A stretch of 21,191 nucleotides of DNA, from contig JAILBG010000080.1 of NCBI GenBank assembly GCA_024681215.1, forward strand, positions 1 to 21,191, written 5' to 3'. The stretch comes from RUG563 sp024681215. GTDB taxonomy: Bacteria; Bacillota; Clostridia; Christensenellales; Aristaeellaceae. Both the position numbers and the translations under genes were made by a program. This document shows, one piece after another, positions 1 through 7,577 of the stretch. The number at the start of each line of letters is the position of its first letter. Position 1 is the first letter of the stretch. Below the pieces are notes generated by a model. That model had not been told where the DNA came from, did not search any database, and worked only from the letters and a program-made list of their open reading frames with translations.

Positions 1-896
1 TTCTTGCGCCCCAGGCGGCTCTGCTGGTCCCCCTTGGGGGTCCAGATCTCCCCGCAGGTCTGCCCGCCGGTGCAGTACGCGCCCCGGTCGGTGACGGCGC
101 ATTTCCAGTAAGCCTCCGCGATCCTGCGGTACTTTTCCTCCCCCGTCACCTCGTAGGCCCGGGCGCAGCCGATCACCTCGGGGATGGTGGTGTTGGCGTG
201 CATGTTGGTCAGGGGGTCCCGCCCGGCCAGAAGCTCGTCGAACAGCCGGCCCCGGTAGTATTTTTCCAGCAGCCGCCTGTACCGTTCCTTCCCCGTCATT
301 TCCAGCATGTCCGCCCAGATTTCCAGCATCCCGCCGGTTTCCACGTCCAGGATATCGTCCATCTGCTCCCGGTCAAACCGGCTTGTCCAAGCGTCGAACC
401 ATTCGCCCCATCGGTCCGCGATCTCCAGCGCCCGCTTGTTCCCGGCGAGCTTCGCCATGTCCACCAGGCCCATCATCGTCTTGTGCAGGGTATACTGGGG
501 CGCCCAGACGGGCTTGCCCCGGGCGATCCAGTCCAGGTATTTTTCCGGGATGGACCCGGCCCAGCCGTCGCCGTTGGCCTGCTGGCAGCGGTACAGATCC
601 TCCACCATGGCGTCGGCCCGGCCCTTGATCTCCGGGTCGCCCGTGGCCTCCCAGATCTTCGCCGCGGCGCTGAGATAGTGCCCGGCAAAGTGCCCCCGCA
701 GCTGGCAGGTGGGAGATTCCCAGCCCCCGTGAATATGTCCCGGCAGATCCGCGCTGGTCCACAGCCCGGCTTCCAGCAGGTAATTCCGCATCAGGTTTTC
801 CCGGTCCAGCCGCAGCATGTAGGCCCGGTTATCCCGCTCCCGGCGGCGCATTTCGCCGTCCAGGATCACGGCGTCCCTTCCTTTGATCTCCCGCAT
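1..896 (-). CDS. DUF1680 glycoside hydrolase, probable GH127/GH146 beta-L-arabinofuranosidase (3' end missing)
   Basis: The frame stays open for 298 codons from ATG at 896 to the window edge, so the C-terminal half is absent. The call rests on family-like blocks: HGGWESP with LRGHFAGHYLSA (residues 56-77), QYTLHK (134-139), ETGGM (186-190), NMHANTTIPEVIG (231-243) and a TGG motif (277-279). These match the (alpha/alpha)6 barrel of DUF1680 enzymes, which release terminal beta-L-arabinofuranose. In characterised GH127 enzymes a zinc-bound cysteine nucleophile lies further C-terminal, so the catalytic centre cannot be checked here. The start is set by GGAGGAAAGG just upstream of the ATG. There is no signal peptide, so the enzyme should be cytoplasmic and act on imported oligosaccharides. 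It follows the GH13 gene by 15 bp and is probably co-transcribed with it. DUF1680 also includes relatives with other sugar specificities, so the substrate is inferred. Confidence 0.85.
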   Translation of the reverse strand, partial: MREIKGRDAVILDGEMRRRERDNRAYMLRLDRENLMRNYLLEAGLWTSADLPGHIHGGWESPTCQLRGHFAGHYLSAAAKIWEATGDPEIKGRADAMVEDLYRCQQANGDGWAGSIPEKYLDWIARGKPVWAPQYTLHKTMMGLVDMAKLAGNKRALEIADRWGEWFDAWTSRFDREQMDDILDVETGGMLEIWADMLEMTGKERYRRLLEKYYRGRLFDELLAGRDPLTNMHANTTIPEVIGCARAYEVTGEEKYRRIAEAYWKCAVTDRGAYCTGGQTCGEIWTPKGDQQSRLGRK

Positions 897-911
897 TTCC
901 TTTCCTCCCCG

Positions 912-2513
912 TCAGCGCAGCACCGCGCTGGTCTGCCCGTCCAGGGTCACCCGGGTTCCCTCCAGCACGGCTTCCCCCGCTCCGGCGACCGCCACGATCC
1001 GGGTAAAGCCCGCTTCGTTCACCTCCTGCAGGTCCACCGTCAGGGGGGCGTTGGTGGTGTTGTGCAGCACCATCACGCGTTTCCCTTCCCAGGCGCTGAC
1101 AAAGCCGCCCAGCTTGGTGCCGGTGAATTTCAGCGCGGTATATTCGCCCCGGGCGATTTCCGGATTGGCCCGGCGGATCATCAGCAGCTTTTTGTAATGA
1201 TTGAGCAGGCTGCTCCGCATGCCCCTGAGATCCTGCACGGAATAGGGCGTCTGCTTGGCGTAGGTGGCGCCCGCCGGATCATGCACGGTATCGCCGTCCC
1301 CCCACGCCATGGCCAGGCGGCGGTTGGCGTCCGTATTGGCGGAGCCCCGGGAGCCCCGCAGCCCGATCTCCTCGCCGTAATAGATGAAGGGCGAGCCGGG
1401 AGACAGCAGATACAGATTGGCGGCCGTGGCCATCCGCCCGTTGGACATGCCCAGATAGCCAGACGCCCGGTCCATATCGTGATTGGAAACGAACAGCACC
1501 TCCCGGGCGTCCGGCCGCAGGGCTTGAAGCTGCTTCTGCCGGGCTTCCACGTAGGCGGTGAAGCGGTTCACGTCCCCCGCCTGGGCGGTTTCCGCAATGA
1601 TGCCGCTGGCCTGGCTGGCGGAAAAATTGAAGCAGTCCGTCATGGGGATGTACCGGTCGATGACCCCGTCCCCGTCCCAGACCTCCGCCACGGTATACAG
1701 GTCCGGCTTTTCTTTTTTCAGCTCCCCGATGTACCATTCCCAGAACGCGGCGCTCTTTTCGTTGTCCCCGAAGTAAATGTACTTCGCCGCGTCGAAGCGG
1801 AAGCCGTCCACCCCCAGGGCCAGGTAATACTTCGCCACGTCCAGGAACGTCTGCCGCACCAGGGGCTGGTCAAAGTCCGGCTCCGGCATGGAATCGGAGA
1901 AATTCGCCTCGTACCGCAGCGCCCGATTGGACACCCGGGCGTAATGCTGCCCCGCGGGGGCCTTTTGATCGTCCTCCAGCCAATGATAGAAATTGTAATA
2001 GTCATTGTCCGGGTTGTGCATCAGATGGGCGTTGACGAAATTCTTGAACCAGCGGCAGTCCGTGGAGGTGTGGTTGATGGGCAGATCCAGGATCAGCTTG
2101 ACCCCCCGTTCATGGCACAGGCCGATCAGCTCTTTCAGATCCGCTTCCGTGCCGAAGGCCGGGTCCACCCGGTAAAAATCCGTCACGTCGTATTTATGAT
2201 AGGAAGGCGACTGGAAAATGGGCGTCAGCCAGAGGCCTTCGACGCCCAGGCTGAGGCCGGAGGCGGGATCCCCGTCGTTCAGGTAATCCATCCGGTTGAT
2301 GATGCCCCGCAGGTCCCCCACCCCGTCCCCGTCGGAATCGGAAAAGGAGCCCACGAAAATCTCGTAAAACACCCGATTGTTGTCCGATACGTCCGCTGCG
2401 TCCGCAAAGGAAACGCCGTCCACGGCGATTTCTTCCCGTACGCGGCCGCCGTATGCCGCGACGGCGCCCGTCAGCAGCATCAGCGTGAGAAAAACGCAGA
2501 TCGCCCGCTTCAT
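912..2513 (-). CDS. Secreted alpha-amylase family (GH13) glycoside hydrolase
   Basis: This 533-residue protein should hydrolyse alpha-glucans outside the cell. Residues 4-20 form a hydrophobic signal peptide with likely signal peptidase I cleavage near VAA; there is no lipobox. The GH13 barrel is clear: a DSDGDGVGDLRG calcium-loop-like block (59-70), region I DLPINH (143-148), region II GFRFDAAK with the nucleophile D241, region III AEVW with the acid/base E277, and region IV VSNHD with the transition-state stabiliser D346. All three catalytic carboxylates are present. A short beta-rich C-terminal domain (about 440-533) completes the usual length. An AGAAGGG ribosome binding site lies 7 nt before the ATG. 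It is the first gene of a minus-strand pair with the DUF1680 enzyme and has its own promoter. Subfamily and exact substrate (starch, maltodextrin or pullulan) cannot be told from the motifs. Confidence 0.93.
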   Translation of the reverse strand: MKRAICVFLTLMLLTGAVAAYGGRVREEIAVDGVSFADAADVSDNNRVFYEIFVGSFSDSDGDGVGDLRGIINRMDYLNDGDPASGLSLGVEGLWLTPIFQSPSYHKYDVTDFYRVDPAFGTEADLKELIGLCHERGVKLILDLPINHTSTDCRWFKNFVNAHLMHNPDNDYYNFYHWLEDDQKAPAGQHYARVSNRALRYEANFSDSMPEPDFDQPLVRQTFLDVAKYYLALGVDGFRFDAAKYIYFGDNEKSAAFWEWYIGELKKEKPDLYTVAEVWDGDGVIDRYIPMTDCFNFSASQASGIIAETAQAGDVNRFTAYVEARQKQLQALRPDAREVLFVSNHDMDRASGYLGMSNGRMATAANLYLLSPGSPFIYYGEEIGLRGSRGSANTDANRRLAMAWGDGDTVHDPAGATYAKQTPYSVQDLRGMRSSLLNHYKKLLMIRRANPEIARGEYTALKFTGTKLGGFVSAWEGKRVMVLHNTTNAPLTVDLQEVNEAGFTRIVAVAGAGEAVLEGTRVTLDGQTSAVLR

Positions 2514-2546
2514 CCCTGATCCCTTCTTTCATCTGTCTGTACGCAT

Positions 2547-2576
2547 ACTATCTCACGAAAACCCATTGCTTGTCAA
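2547..2576 (-). promoter_or_regulatory. Predicted sigma-A promoter of the GH13-GH127 pair
   Basis: On the minus strand TTGACA (2576-2571, a perfect -35) is followed after 18 bp by GATAGT (2552-2547, 4/6 match to TATAAT). Transcription would start near 2540, giving a leader of about 27 nt before the ATG at 2513. The -35 overlaps the -35 of the divergent promoter by five bases. Confidence 0.6.
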
Positions 2577-2598
2577 GGGCCGGAATGCATGATATAAT
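2570..2598 (+). promoter_or_regulatory. Strong predicted sigma-A promoter of the GH53 operon
   Basis: TTGTCA (2570-2575) and a perfect TATAAT (2593-2598) are separated by exactly 17 bp. Transcription should begin near 2605. This rules out the in-frame ATG codons at 2570-2599 as starts for the first gene, because they would not be in the transcript, and supports the TTG start at 2666. Confidence 0.78.
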
Positions 2599-2665
2599 GG
2601 CCTCAGCAGCCGGCATAGATGCGCAAGGCCGGCCAACCGATATCCGAACAAGGAGGAACCGCCCC

Positions 2666-3157
2666 TTGCAACCGCTGTATACCCCTGCGCTGGAGCGACG
2701 CTGCCGGCGGGCCGCCCGGGGAAGCCTTCTCCTCGCCTGCGGCCTTCTGCTCTGCGGCTGGGCGGCGTGCGCGTATCTGTGCACCCGGGTGCGCACGGGC
2801 ACTGCCGCCGCCCTGTTCCCGCCGGTGCTGATCCTGTCCGCGGCGTCCGGCTGGGCGTTCATCCTGATCTACTTCCTGGCATACCGTCCCGCCCGGGCGG
2901 AATACCGCCATGTGGCGGGCATCCTGCGGGAGGATCCCTCCGCGCCCCGGGAAGGCACGCTGACCTGGGTGGGCGGCGCCTTTCAGGTGCCCGGCAGCAT
3001 CCGGGTCCGGAAAGCCCGGCTGAACACCGAAAGCGGGCCGGTGTCCCTGCTGCTGGACGAGCGCCTTTCCCGGGACATCCCCGAGGGAACGCCCCTGCGC
3101 ATCCGGACCCGGCGGCAGTTCATCGCCGATTACGAGGTGCTGCATGAGAACGGTTAA
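2666..3157 (+). CDS. Two-helix membrane protein of unknown function
   Basis: I do not recognise this family. The start is taken as TTG at 2666: AAGGAGG (2650-2656) lies 9 nt upstream, and the promoter at 2570-2598 excludes earlier ATGs. The 163-residue product has a basic N-terminus (RRCRRAAR, 11-18), two predicted membrane helices (about 20-40 and 49-73) joined by a short loop, and a soluble C-terminal domain of about 90 residues rich in beta-strand-like segments, including TLTWVGGAFQVPGSIRVRKA. By the positive-inside rule both ends face the cytoplasm. It is the first gene of the operon ending with the GH53 galactanase and overlaps the next gene by 14 bp, which suggests the two are translated together and may work as a pair. 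No role is assigned. Confidence 0.7.
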   Translation: MQPLYTPALERRCRRAARGSLLLACGLLLCGWAACAYLCTRVRTGTAAALFPPVLILSAASGWAFILIYFLAYRPARAEYRHVAGILREDPSAPREGTLTWVGGAFQVPGSIRVRKARLNTESGPVSLLLDERLSRDIPEGTPLRIRTRRQFIADYEVLHENG

Positions 3158-3710
3158 GCGCGTCTTTTCCCTGGTCCCCCTGCTGCTGCTGTGGCTGATG
3201 CTGTGCGTACTGGTGTGGGGCTTCGTATTCACCCGGATCACGGATACCGCCCCGGAAAACAAGATCGTGCTGTGGGTGAACGCGCCGGTGCCCCGGGCCA
3301 CGGAAATGGCGGTGCAGCTGGAGGAAAAGCTGGAAGGCCGCATAAAGATGGTGCAGGTCCGGCCCTTCGGCTACGCCCTGATGGGCGCCGATTCCATAAA
3401 AAACGCCGATCTGTATATCGTCCGCGCCGCCGACGTGGATACTTACCGGGATTGGTTCGCTCCGCTGCCCGCCGCACTGCAGGAGGAATGCACCCTGTCC
3501 CGGGAGGGCGTGCCCCTGGGGATCACCGTTTTCAGCGCGGCGGACGGCTTCGGCGTCGCCGAAGAATACATCGAATACGAAACGCCGCAGGAAAACGCGC
3601 AGAACTATTACCTGCTGGTGGGCGCGTCCTCCCTGCACAACCCGGAGGCGGAAAACGCCGTGGACAGCCTGGCCGTGGACGCGGCCCGGCTGCTGCTGAA
3701 CATGCCATAA
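3144..3710 (+). CDS. Membrane-anchored extracytoplasmic protein of unknown function
   Basis: This 188-residue protein has one N-terminal membrane helix (about 8-30) after the basic MRTVKR, and no convincing cleavage site. It is probably anchored with about 155 residues outside. The outer part vaguely resembles pieces of sugar-binding proteins: KNADLYIVRAADV followed by DWFAPLP (86-109), GVPLGITVF (122-130), and a C-terminal YYLLVGASSLHNPEAENA stretch (155-172). It is far too short for a complete two-lobe binding protein, so this is only a structural suggestion. Its start overlaps the previous gene by 14 bp, and the GH53 gene starts 17 bp after its stop, so all three form one operon. It could be a surface accessory factor for galactan breakdown, but function is unknown. 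Confidence 0.72.
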   Translation: MRTVKRVFSLVPLLLLWLMLCVLVWGFVFTRITDTAPENKIVLWVNAPVPRATEMAVQLEEKLEGRIKMVQVRPFGYALMGADSIKNADLYIVRAADVDTYRDWFAPLPAALQEECTLSREGVPLGITVFSAADGFGVAEEYIEYETPQENAQNYYLLVGASSLHNPEAENAVDSLAVDAARLLLNMP

Positions 3711-3727
3711 AAAAGGAGGAATCCAAC

Positions 3728-5674
3728 GTGAAGCTGCTCCGTGTGATCCTGGCCGCCGCGCTGCTGGCGTCGCTGCTCCTTCCGTCCTTCGCCGGCGCGG
3801 AGGAAGGAAGTCCCCTGTATGTGAAGAAGGTGGAAAACCTGCCGGAGGATTTCATTTTCGGCATGGATATTTCCAGCGTCCTGGCCGAAGAAAAAAGCGG
3901 CGTGCGGTATTACGGGTTTGACGGGCAGGAAACCGATCTGTTCCGCCTGCTGGCGGACAGCGGCATCAACACGATCCGGGTCCGGGTATGGAACCATCCC
4001 TACGACAAGGACGGCAACGGCTACGGCGGCGGCAACTGCGATATCGACGCGGCCACGGAGATCGGCCGCCGGGCCACGGAAAACGGCATGCGCCTGCTGG
4101 TGGATTTCCATTATTCCGATTTCTGGGCGGACCCGGGCAAGCAGATGCCGCCCCTGGCCTGGAAGGACATGGCCATCGAAGAAAAGACCGAAGCGGTCTA
4201 TCAGTATACGAAGGACTGCCTGGAGCAAATGAAGGCCGCCGGGGTGGACGTGCGCATGGTGCAGGTGGGCAACGAAACCAACCAGTACCTTTGCGGGGAA
4301 AAGATCTGGTTCAACATCCAGTATCTGATGCAGGCGGGGGCGAAGGCCACCCGGGAGGTGTATCCCGACGCGCTGGTGGCGCTGCATTTCGCCAACCCGG
4401 AAAAGGCGGACAGCTATCTTTCCTACGCCAAGAAAATGGATTACTACCAGGTGGATTACGACGTGTTCGCCACCTCCTATTACCCCTACTGGCACGGCAC
4501 GCTGGAGAATCTTTCCCGGGTGCTTTCGGAGATCGCCTCCGCCTACGGCAAAAAGGTGATGGTGATGGAGACCTCCTACGCCTACACCGCCCAGGATACC
4601 GATTTTTCCGCCAACACCATCGGCGACGGCGGCGGCATCATCAAGGATTATCCCTTCACCCCCCAGGGCCAGGCCAACTGCCTGCGGGCCATCACCGATA
4701 CCGTGGCGAACCGCACCGGCGGCGCGGGCATCGGCGTGGTTTACTGGGAAGGCGCCTGGATCACCGTGGGCGGCGCAAGCTGGGAGGAAAACCACGAAAA
4801 GTGGGAAGCGTACGGCTCCGGCTGGGCCAGCAGCTACGCCGCGGCCTACGATCCCGCCGACGCGGGCAAGTATTACGGCGGCAGCGCCGTGGACAATCAG
4901 GCCCTCTTCGACGCCCAGGGCTATCCGCTGGAAAGCCTGCGGGTGTTCTCCCTCATGCGCACGGGCAACGAGATCGCGCCCACGGCCGACGCCCTGGAGG
5001 ACGTATCCCTGATCTGCGATCTGAACGCGCCCCTTTCCCTGCCGGACACCGTGAACGCCGTCATGACCGACGACAGCCGGCAGGCGATCCCCGTATCCTG
5101 GGATTTCACCGAGGAAATGGACCGGCAGATGCACGATTCCGGCCCGGAGAAATATGAGATCCGCGGTCTGGCGGGAGGCATGGAGGCGAAATGCTTCGTT
5201 TCCATGGTGGAATACAATTACCTCGCCGACTACAGCTTCGAGGAGAACAGCGGCGCCTGGACGTTCACGGACCTGGGCCATACCGACGAGCTGAAAATCG
5301 AGGACAAGAAATCCGATTCCCTCACCGGCACCAGGCACGCCCATTTCTGGAGCGCCGCCCGGGACAGCGTGGAATTCACCCTGGAACAGCAGGTGAAGGA
5401 CCTGCCCGGGGGCAATTACCGCTTCACCGTTTCCATCATGGGCGGAGACGGCGGCAATACGGATATTTACGCGTACGTCCGTGTGAACGGCGAAACCGCG
5501 GCCACCGCGCCTCTTGCGATCACCTATTACAACGACTGGCAAACCGCCTCCACCCCCGTCTTTTCCGTGCCCGCCGGGGCGGACGTCGCCGTGGGCGTGT
5601 ACGTGAAATGCCAGGGCGCGGGCAACGGCGCATGGGGCAAGATCGACGACGCCATGCTCAATTCCGTGCGCTGA
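3728..5674 (+). CDS. Secreted arabinogalactan endo-beta-1,4-galactanase (GH53)
   Basis: This enzyme should cut the beta-1,4-galactan backbone of type I arabinogalactan and pectin (RG-I) side chains outside the cell. The start is GTG at 3728, chosen because AAAAGGAGG lies just upstream and the resulting N-terminus is a good signal peptide (3-24, cleaved near FAGA). GH53 hallmarks are GMDISSV (45-51), GINTIRVRVWNHP (79-91), LLVDFHYSDFWADPGKQ (123-139), VGNETN with acid/base E183, and VMETSYAY with nucleophile E281. The catalytic domain spans about 40-410. An Ig-like (Big_4-like) segment follows at about 428-490, containing IPVSWD. A beta-sandwich module at 496-648 starts YNYLADYSFEENSGAW and looks like a CBM61-type galactan-binding domain; the CBM assignment is inferred. 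There is no LPXTG or other wall anchor, so release into the medium is likely. It is the last gene before a strong terminator. Confidence 0.95.
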   Translation: MKLLRVILAAALLASLLLPSFAGAEEGSPLYVKKVENLPEDFIFGMDISSVLAEEKSGVRYYGFDGQETDLFRLLADSGINTIRVRVWNHPYDKDGNGYGGGNCDIDAATEIGRRATENGMRLLVDFHYSDFWADPGKQMPPLAWKDMAIEEKTEAVYQYTKDCLEQMKAAGVDVRMVQVGNETNQYLCGEKIWFNIQYLMQAGAKATREVYPDALVALHFANPEKADSYLSYAKKMDYYQVDYDVFATSYYPYWHGTLENLSRVLSEIASAYGKKVMVMETSYAYTAQDTDFSANTIGDGGGIIKDYPFTPQGQANCLRAITDTVANRTGGAGIGVVYWEGAWITVGGASWEENHEKWEAYGSGWASSYAAAYDPADAGKYYGGSAVDNQALFDAQGYPLESLRVFSLMRTGNEIAPTADALEDVSLICDLNAPLSLPDTVNAVMTDDSRQAIPVSWDFTEEMDRQMHDSGPEKYEIRGLAGGMEAKCFVSMVEYNYLADYSFEENSGAWTFTDLGHTDELKIEDKKSDSLTGTRHAHFWSAARDSVEFTLEQQVKDLPGGNYRFTVSIMGGDGGNTDIYAYVRVNGETAATAPLAITYYNDWQTASTPVFSVPAGADVAVGVYVKCQGAGNGAWGKIDDAMLNSVR

Positions 5675-5696
5675 TTTTTTTCTCCGCGCCGCCTGC

Positions 5697-5738
5697 CGCA
5701 TGCTGGGAACCGTCCGGTCCCGGCATGCGTTTTTTTTT
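5697..5738 (+). terminator. Rho-independent terminator after the GH53 gene
   Basis: A 12-bp stem (5697-5708 with 5718-5729, one G-U pair) closes a 9-nt loop and is followed by nine T residues (5730-5738). It lies 22 bp after the stop codon and separates the galactanase operon from the transporter operon. Confidence 0.92.
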
Positions 5739-5807
5739 CCACAAAAATACAGTAAACAAAGGCTTTTATCCTATTTCATGTGTTTTCCGGTTACCAATAA
5801 AAAAATA

Positions 5808-5836
5808 TTGACAAATGCGATAAAGGAGATTAAAAT
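5808..5836 (+). promoter_or_regulatory. Strong sigma-A promoter of the first transporter operon
   Basis: TTGACA (5808-5813, perfect) and TAAAAT (5831-5836, 5/6) are separated by exactly 17 bp in an AT-rich stretch. Transcription should start near 5843, leaving a leader of about 78 nt. A nonamer, TTTCATGTG, occurs both upstream (5774-5782) and inside the leader (5887-5895). The second copy includes CATGTG, which can pair with CCACATG at 5852-5858, so the leader may fold into a stem. Confidence 0.8.
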
Positions 5837-5924
5837 GTACCCGATAAGAAACCACATGGATCCGTATCCCGATTTCAAAGGGGTTGTTTCATGTGGAAAA
5901 ATGAGAAAGGATGATTTCCCATGA
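5835..5924 (+). other. Possible 29-codon leader ORF overlapping the binding-protein start
   Basis: ATG at 5835 follows AAAGGAG (5822-5828) at ideal spacing. It opens a 29-codon frame (MYPIRNHMDPY...) whose TGA overlaps the ATG of the next gene as ATGA. The problem is that this ATG overlaps the -10 hexamer of the promoter at 5808-5836, so a transcript from that promoter would not contain it. An upstream promoter would be needed. The ATGA overlap itself is weak evidence, because any open frame in that phase must stop there. Confidence 0.2.
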
Positions 5925-7459
5925 AAAAGTTTCTTGCCGCTCTGCTCGCATGCGTGATGGCGCTGACCATCGCCCTGCCCACCTTCGCCGAGGACGTCGA
6001 TCTGGAAGGCGAATATGACGTCACCATCTGGGTGGCCGAAGAAATCGCCGATCTGACCCGTCAGCAGATCGAAAACTTCAACGAAGACAACAGCCGCGGG
6101 ATCATCTTCAACGCCACCGTGGAGCCCGTTTCCGAAGCGGACGCCGCCACCCAGATGATCACCGACGTGGAAGCCGGCGCTGATATCTTCTGCTTCGCGC
6201 AGGATCAGTTCGCCCGCCTGGTGCAGGCCGGCGCCCTGGCCCGCCTGGGCGAACGCGCCAGCGACTTCGTCACCGTGAACAACGCGGCCGGCGTGGTTGC
6301 GGCTGCCACCACCTCCGACGGCGCCATTTACGCCTATCCCCTGACCGCCGACAACGGCTACTTCCTCTACTACGACAAGACCATCATCCCCGATGAAGAC
6401 GTGGACTCTCTGGAAGCCATCATCGCGGACTGCGAGAACGCTGAAAAGTATTTCGCCTTTGAAATGGGCACCAGCGCCTGGTATCTGGCCTCCTTCTTCT
6501 TCGGCACCGGCTGCGTCTCCGAATGGACCACCGATTCCGACGGCCAGTTCATCGAAGTGCACGACACCTTCAACAGCCCCCAGGGCCTCATCGCCGCCAA
6601 GGGCATGAAGAAGCTGGTCAGCTCTCCCTATCACCTGAGCTCCTCCAGCGGCTCTGAGTTCGCCAACGGCGCCGCCGCCGTCGTGACCGGCACCTGGGAT
6701 TACGTCACCGTCAAGGGCATCCTGGGCGACAACATGGGCGTTGCCGATCTGCCCTCCTTCGAAGTGGACGGCCAGCTGTATCACCTGGGTTCCTTCAACG
6801 GCTGCAAGCTGATGGGCATCAAGCCCCAGGTGGACGACTACAAAGCCGCCGCGCTGAACCTGCTGGTGCAGTACCTGACCGGCGAAGACTGCCAGATGGA
6901 ACGGTTTGAAGCCCGCGCCTGGGGCCCCTCCAACCTGGATGCCCAGGCCTCCGAGGCCGTGCAGGCCAACCCTGGCCTGGCCGCCCTGCTGGCCCAGAGC
7001 CCCTATTCCATCCCGCAGGGCCAGATCCACGGCTCCTGGTGGGATATCGCCAAGGTCATCGGTGACGACGTGAAGGACGCCGAGGATGAGGAAGGCCTCA
7101 AGCAGGCGCTGCAGAACTACGAAGACAAGATCGCCAGCCTGTTCACCATGAGCGACGATGTGAAGTTCGCCTGGACCGTCATCGGTACCTGCAACCTGAC
7201 CGACGGCTTCTTCTACACCGATTACAACAACGAAACCCGCAGCAACTGGAGCGAAGATATCCCCATGACGAAGGTTTCCGCCAGCGAGTGGAAGACCGAA
7301 CAGGCCTGGGATATGGAAGCCGGCGTGCAGTTCAAGGTTCGCCAGGGCCTGAGCTGGGATAACGCTTTCCCGGCTGACAACTTTGTGGTGGAAGAAGCGG
7401 GCACCTACTATGTGGTGTTCAATGAAACCACCGGCGAAGTGAGCCTGGCGGCCGAGTAA
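5921..7459 (+). CDS. CUT1 sugar-binding protein (MalE/GanS type) with a C-terminal SusE/F-like domain
   Basis: This 512-residue protein is the extracellular receptor of the importer encoded immediately downstream. Residues 1-23 are a signal peptide ending TFA|ED. The only early cysteine (C11) lies inside the hydrophobic core, too close to the N-terminus for a lipobox, so lipid anchoring is not predicted. Residues 25-408 match family 1 solute-binding proteins (YDVTIWVAEE at 32-41, IYAYPLTADNGYFLYYDK at 136-153, FANGAAAVVTGTWDY at 247-261, and GSFNGCKLMGI at 290-300). Residues 415-512 (FAWTVIG, DIPMTKV, W457, FKVRQGLSWDNAF, AGTYYVVF) resemble the small beta-sandwich domains of SusE/SusF starch-binding proteins, unusual in this setting. 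The ATG has AAAGGA 9 nt upstream. Arabinogalactan oligosaccharides are suggested by the adjacent GH53; alpha-glucans remain possible because of the C-terminal domain. Confidence 0.92.
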   Translation: MKKFLAALLACVMALTIALPTFAEDVDLEGEYDVTIWVAEEIADLTRQQIENFNEDNSRGIIFNATVEPVSEADAATQMITDVEAGADIFCFAQDQFARLVQAGALARLGERASDFVTVNNAAGVVAAATTSDGAIYAYPLTADNGYFLYYDKTIIPDEDVDSLEAIIADCENAEKYFAFEMGTSAWYLASFFFGTGCVSEWTTDSDGQFIEVHDTFNSPQGLIAAKGMKKLVSSPYHLSSSSGSEFANGAAAVVTGTWDYVTVKGILGDNMGVADLPSFEVDGQLYHLGSFNGCKLMGIKPQVDDYKAAALNLLVQYLTGEDCQMERFEARAWGPSNLDAQASEAVQANPGLAALLAQSPYSIPQGQIHGSWWDIAKVIGDDVKDAEDEEGLKQALQNYEDKIASLFTMSDDVKFAWTVIGTCNLTDGFFYTDYNNETRSNWSEDIPMTKVSASEWKTEQAWDMEAGVQFKVRQGLSWDNAFPADNFVVEEAGTYYVVFNETTGEVSLAAE

Positions 7460-7507
7460 TACTTTTTCCGATGCTTGATTGAAAAATCCAGCAATCGGTA
7501 ACCGGAC

Positions 7508-7541
7508 GGCCGGAGCCAATTCCGATTGGTTCCGGCCTTTT
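7508..7541 (+). terminator. Stem-loop with short T-run between the binding-protein and permease genes
   Basis: A 13-bp stem (7508-7520 with 7525-7537, one G-U pair) closes a TCCG loop and is followed by only four T residues. It is probably a partial terminator or a 3'-end stabiliser that keeps binding-protein mRNA more abundant than permease mRNA, as in many sugar ABC operons. Confidence 0.7.
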
Positions 7542-7577
7542 CCATAAAAAGCGCATCAAAAAAAGGGAAGTGAGTCC

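Noticed and set aside
198..2519. 773-codon plus-strand open frame antisense to the GH127 and GH13 genes
   Set aside because: It is a GC-rich shadow frame. Its product is a His/Pro/Gly-rich run with no family motifs, while the opposite strand carries complete catalytic motifs of two enzymes.
2570..2665. Upstream ATG start (2570 frame) for the two-helix membrane protein
   Set aside because: It lies inside the promoter and would not be transcribed from it; the TTG at 2666 has a proper AAGGAGG at the right distance.
5781..5796. Possible catabolite-responsive (cre) site upstream of the first transporter promoter
   Set aside because: The half-sites around the central CCGG do not fit the cre spacing, and the match to TGWNANCGNTNWCA is poor.
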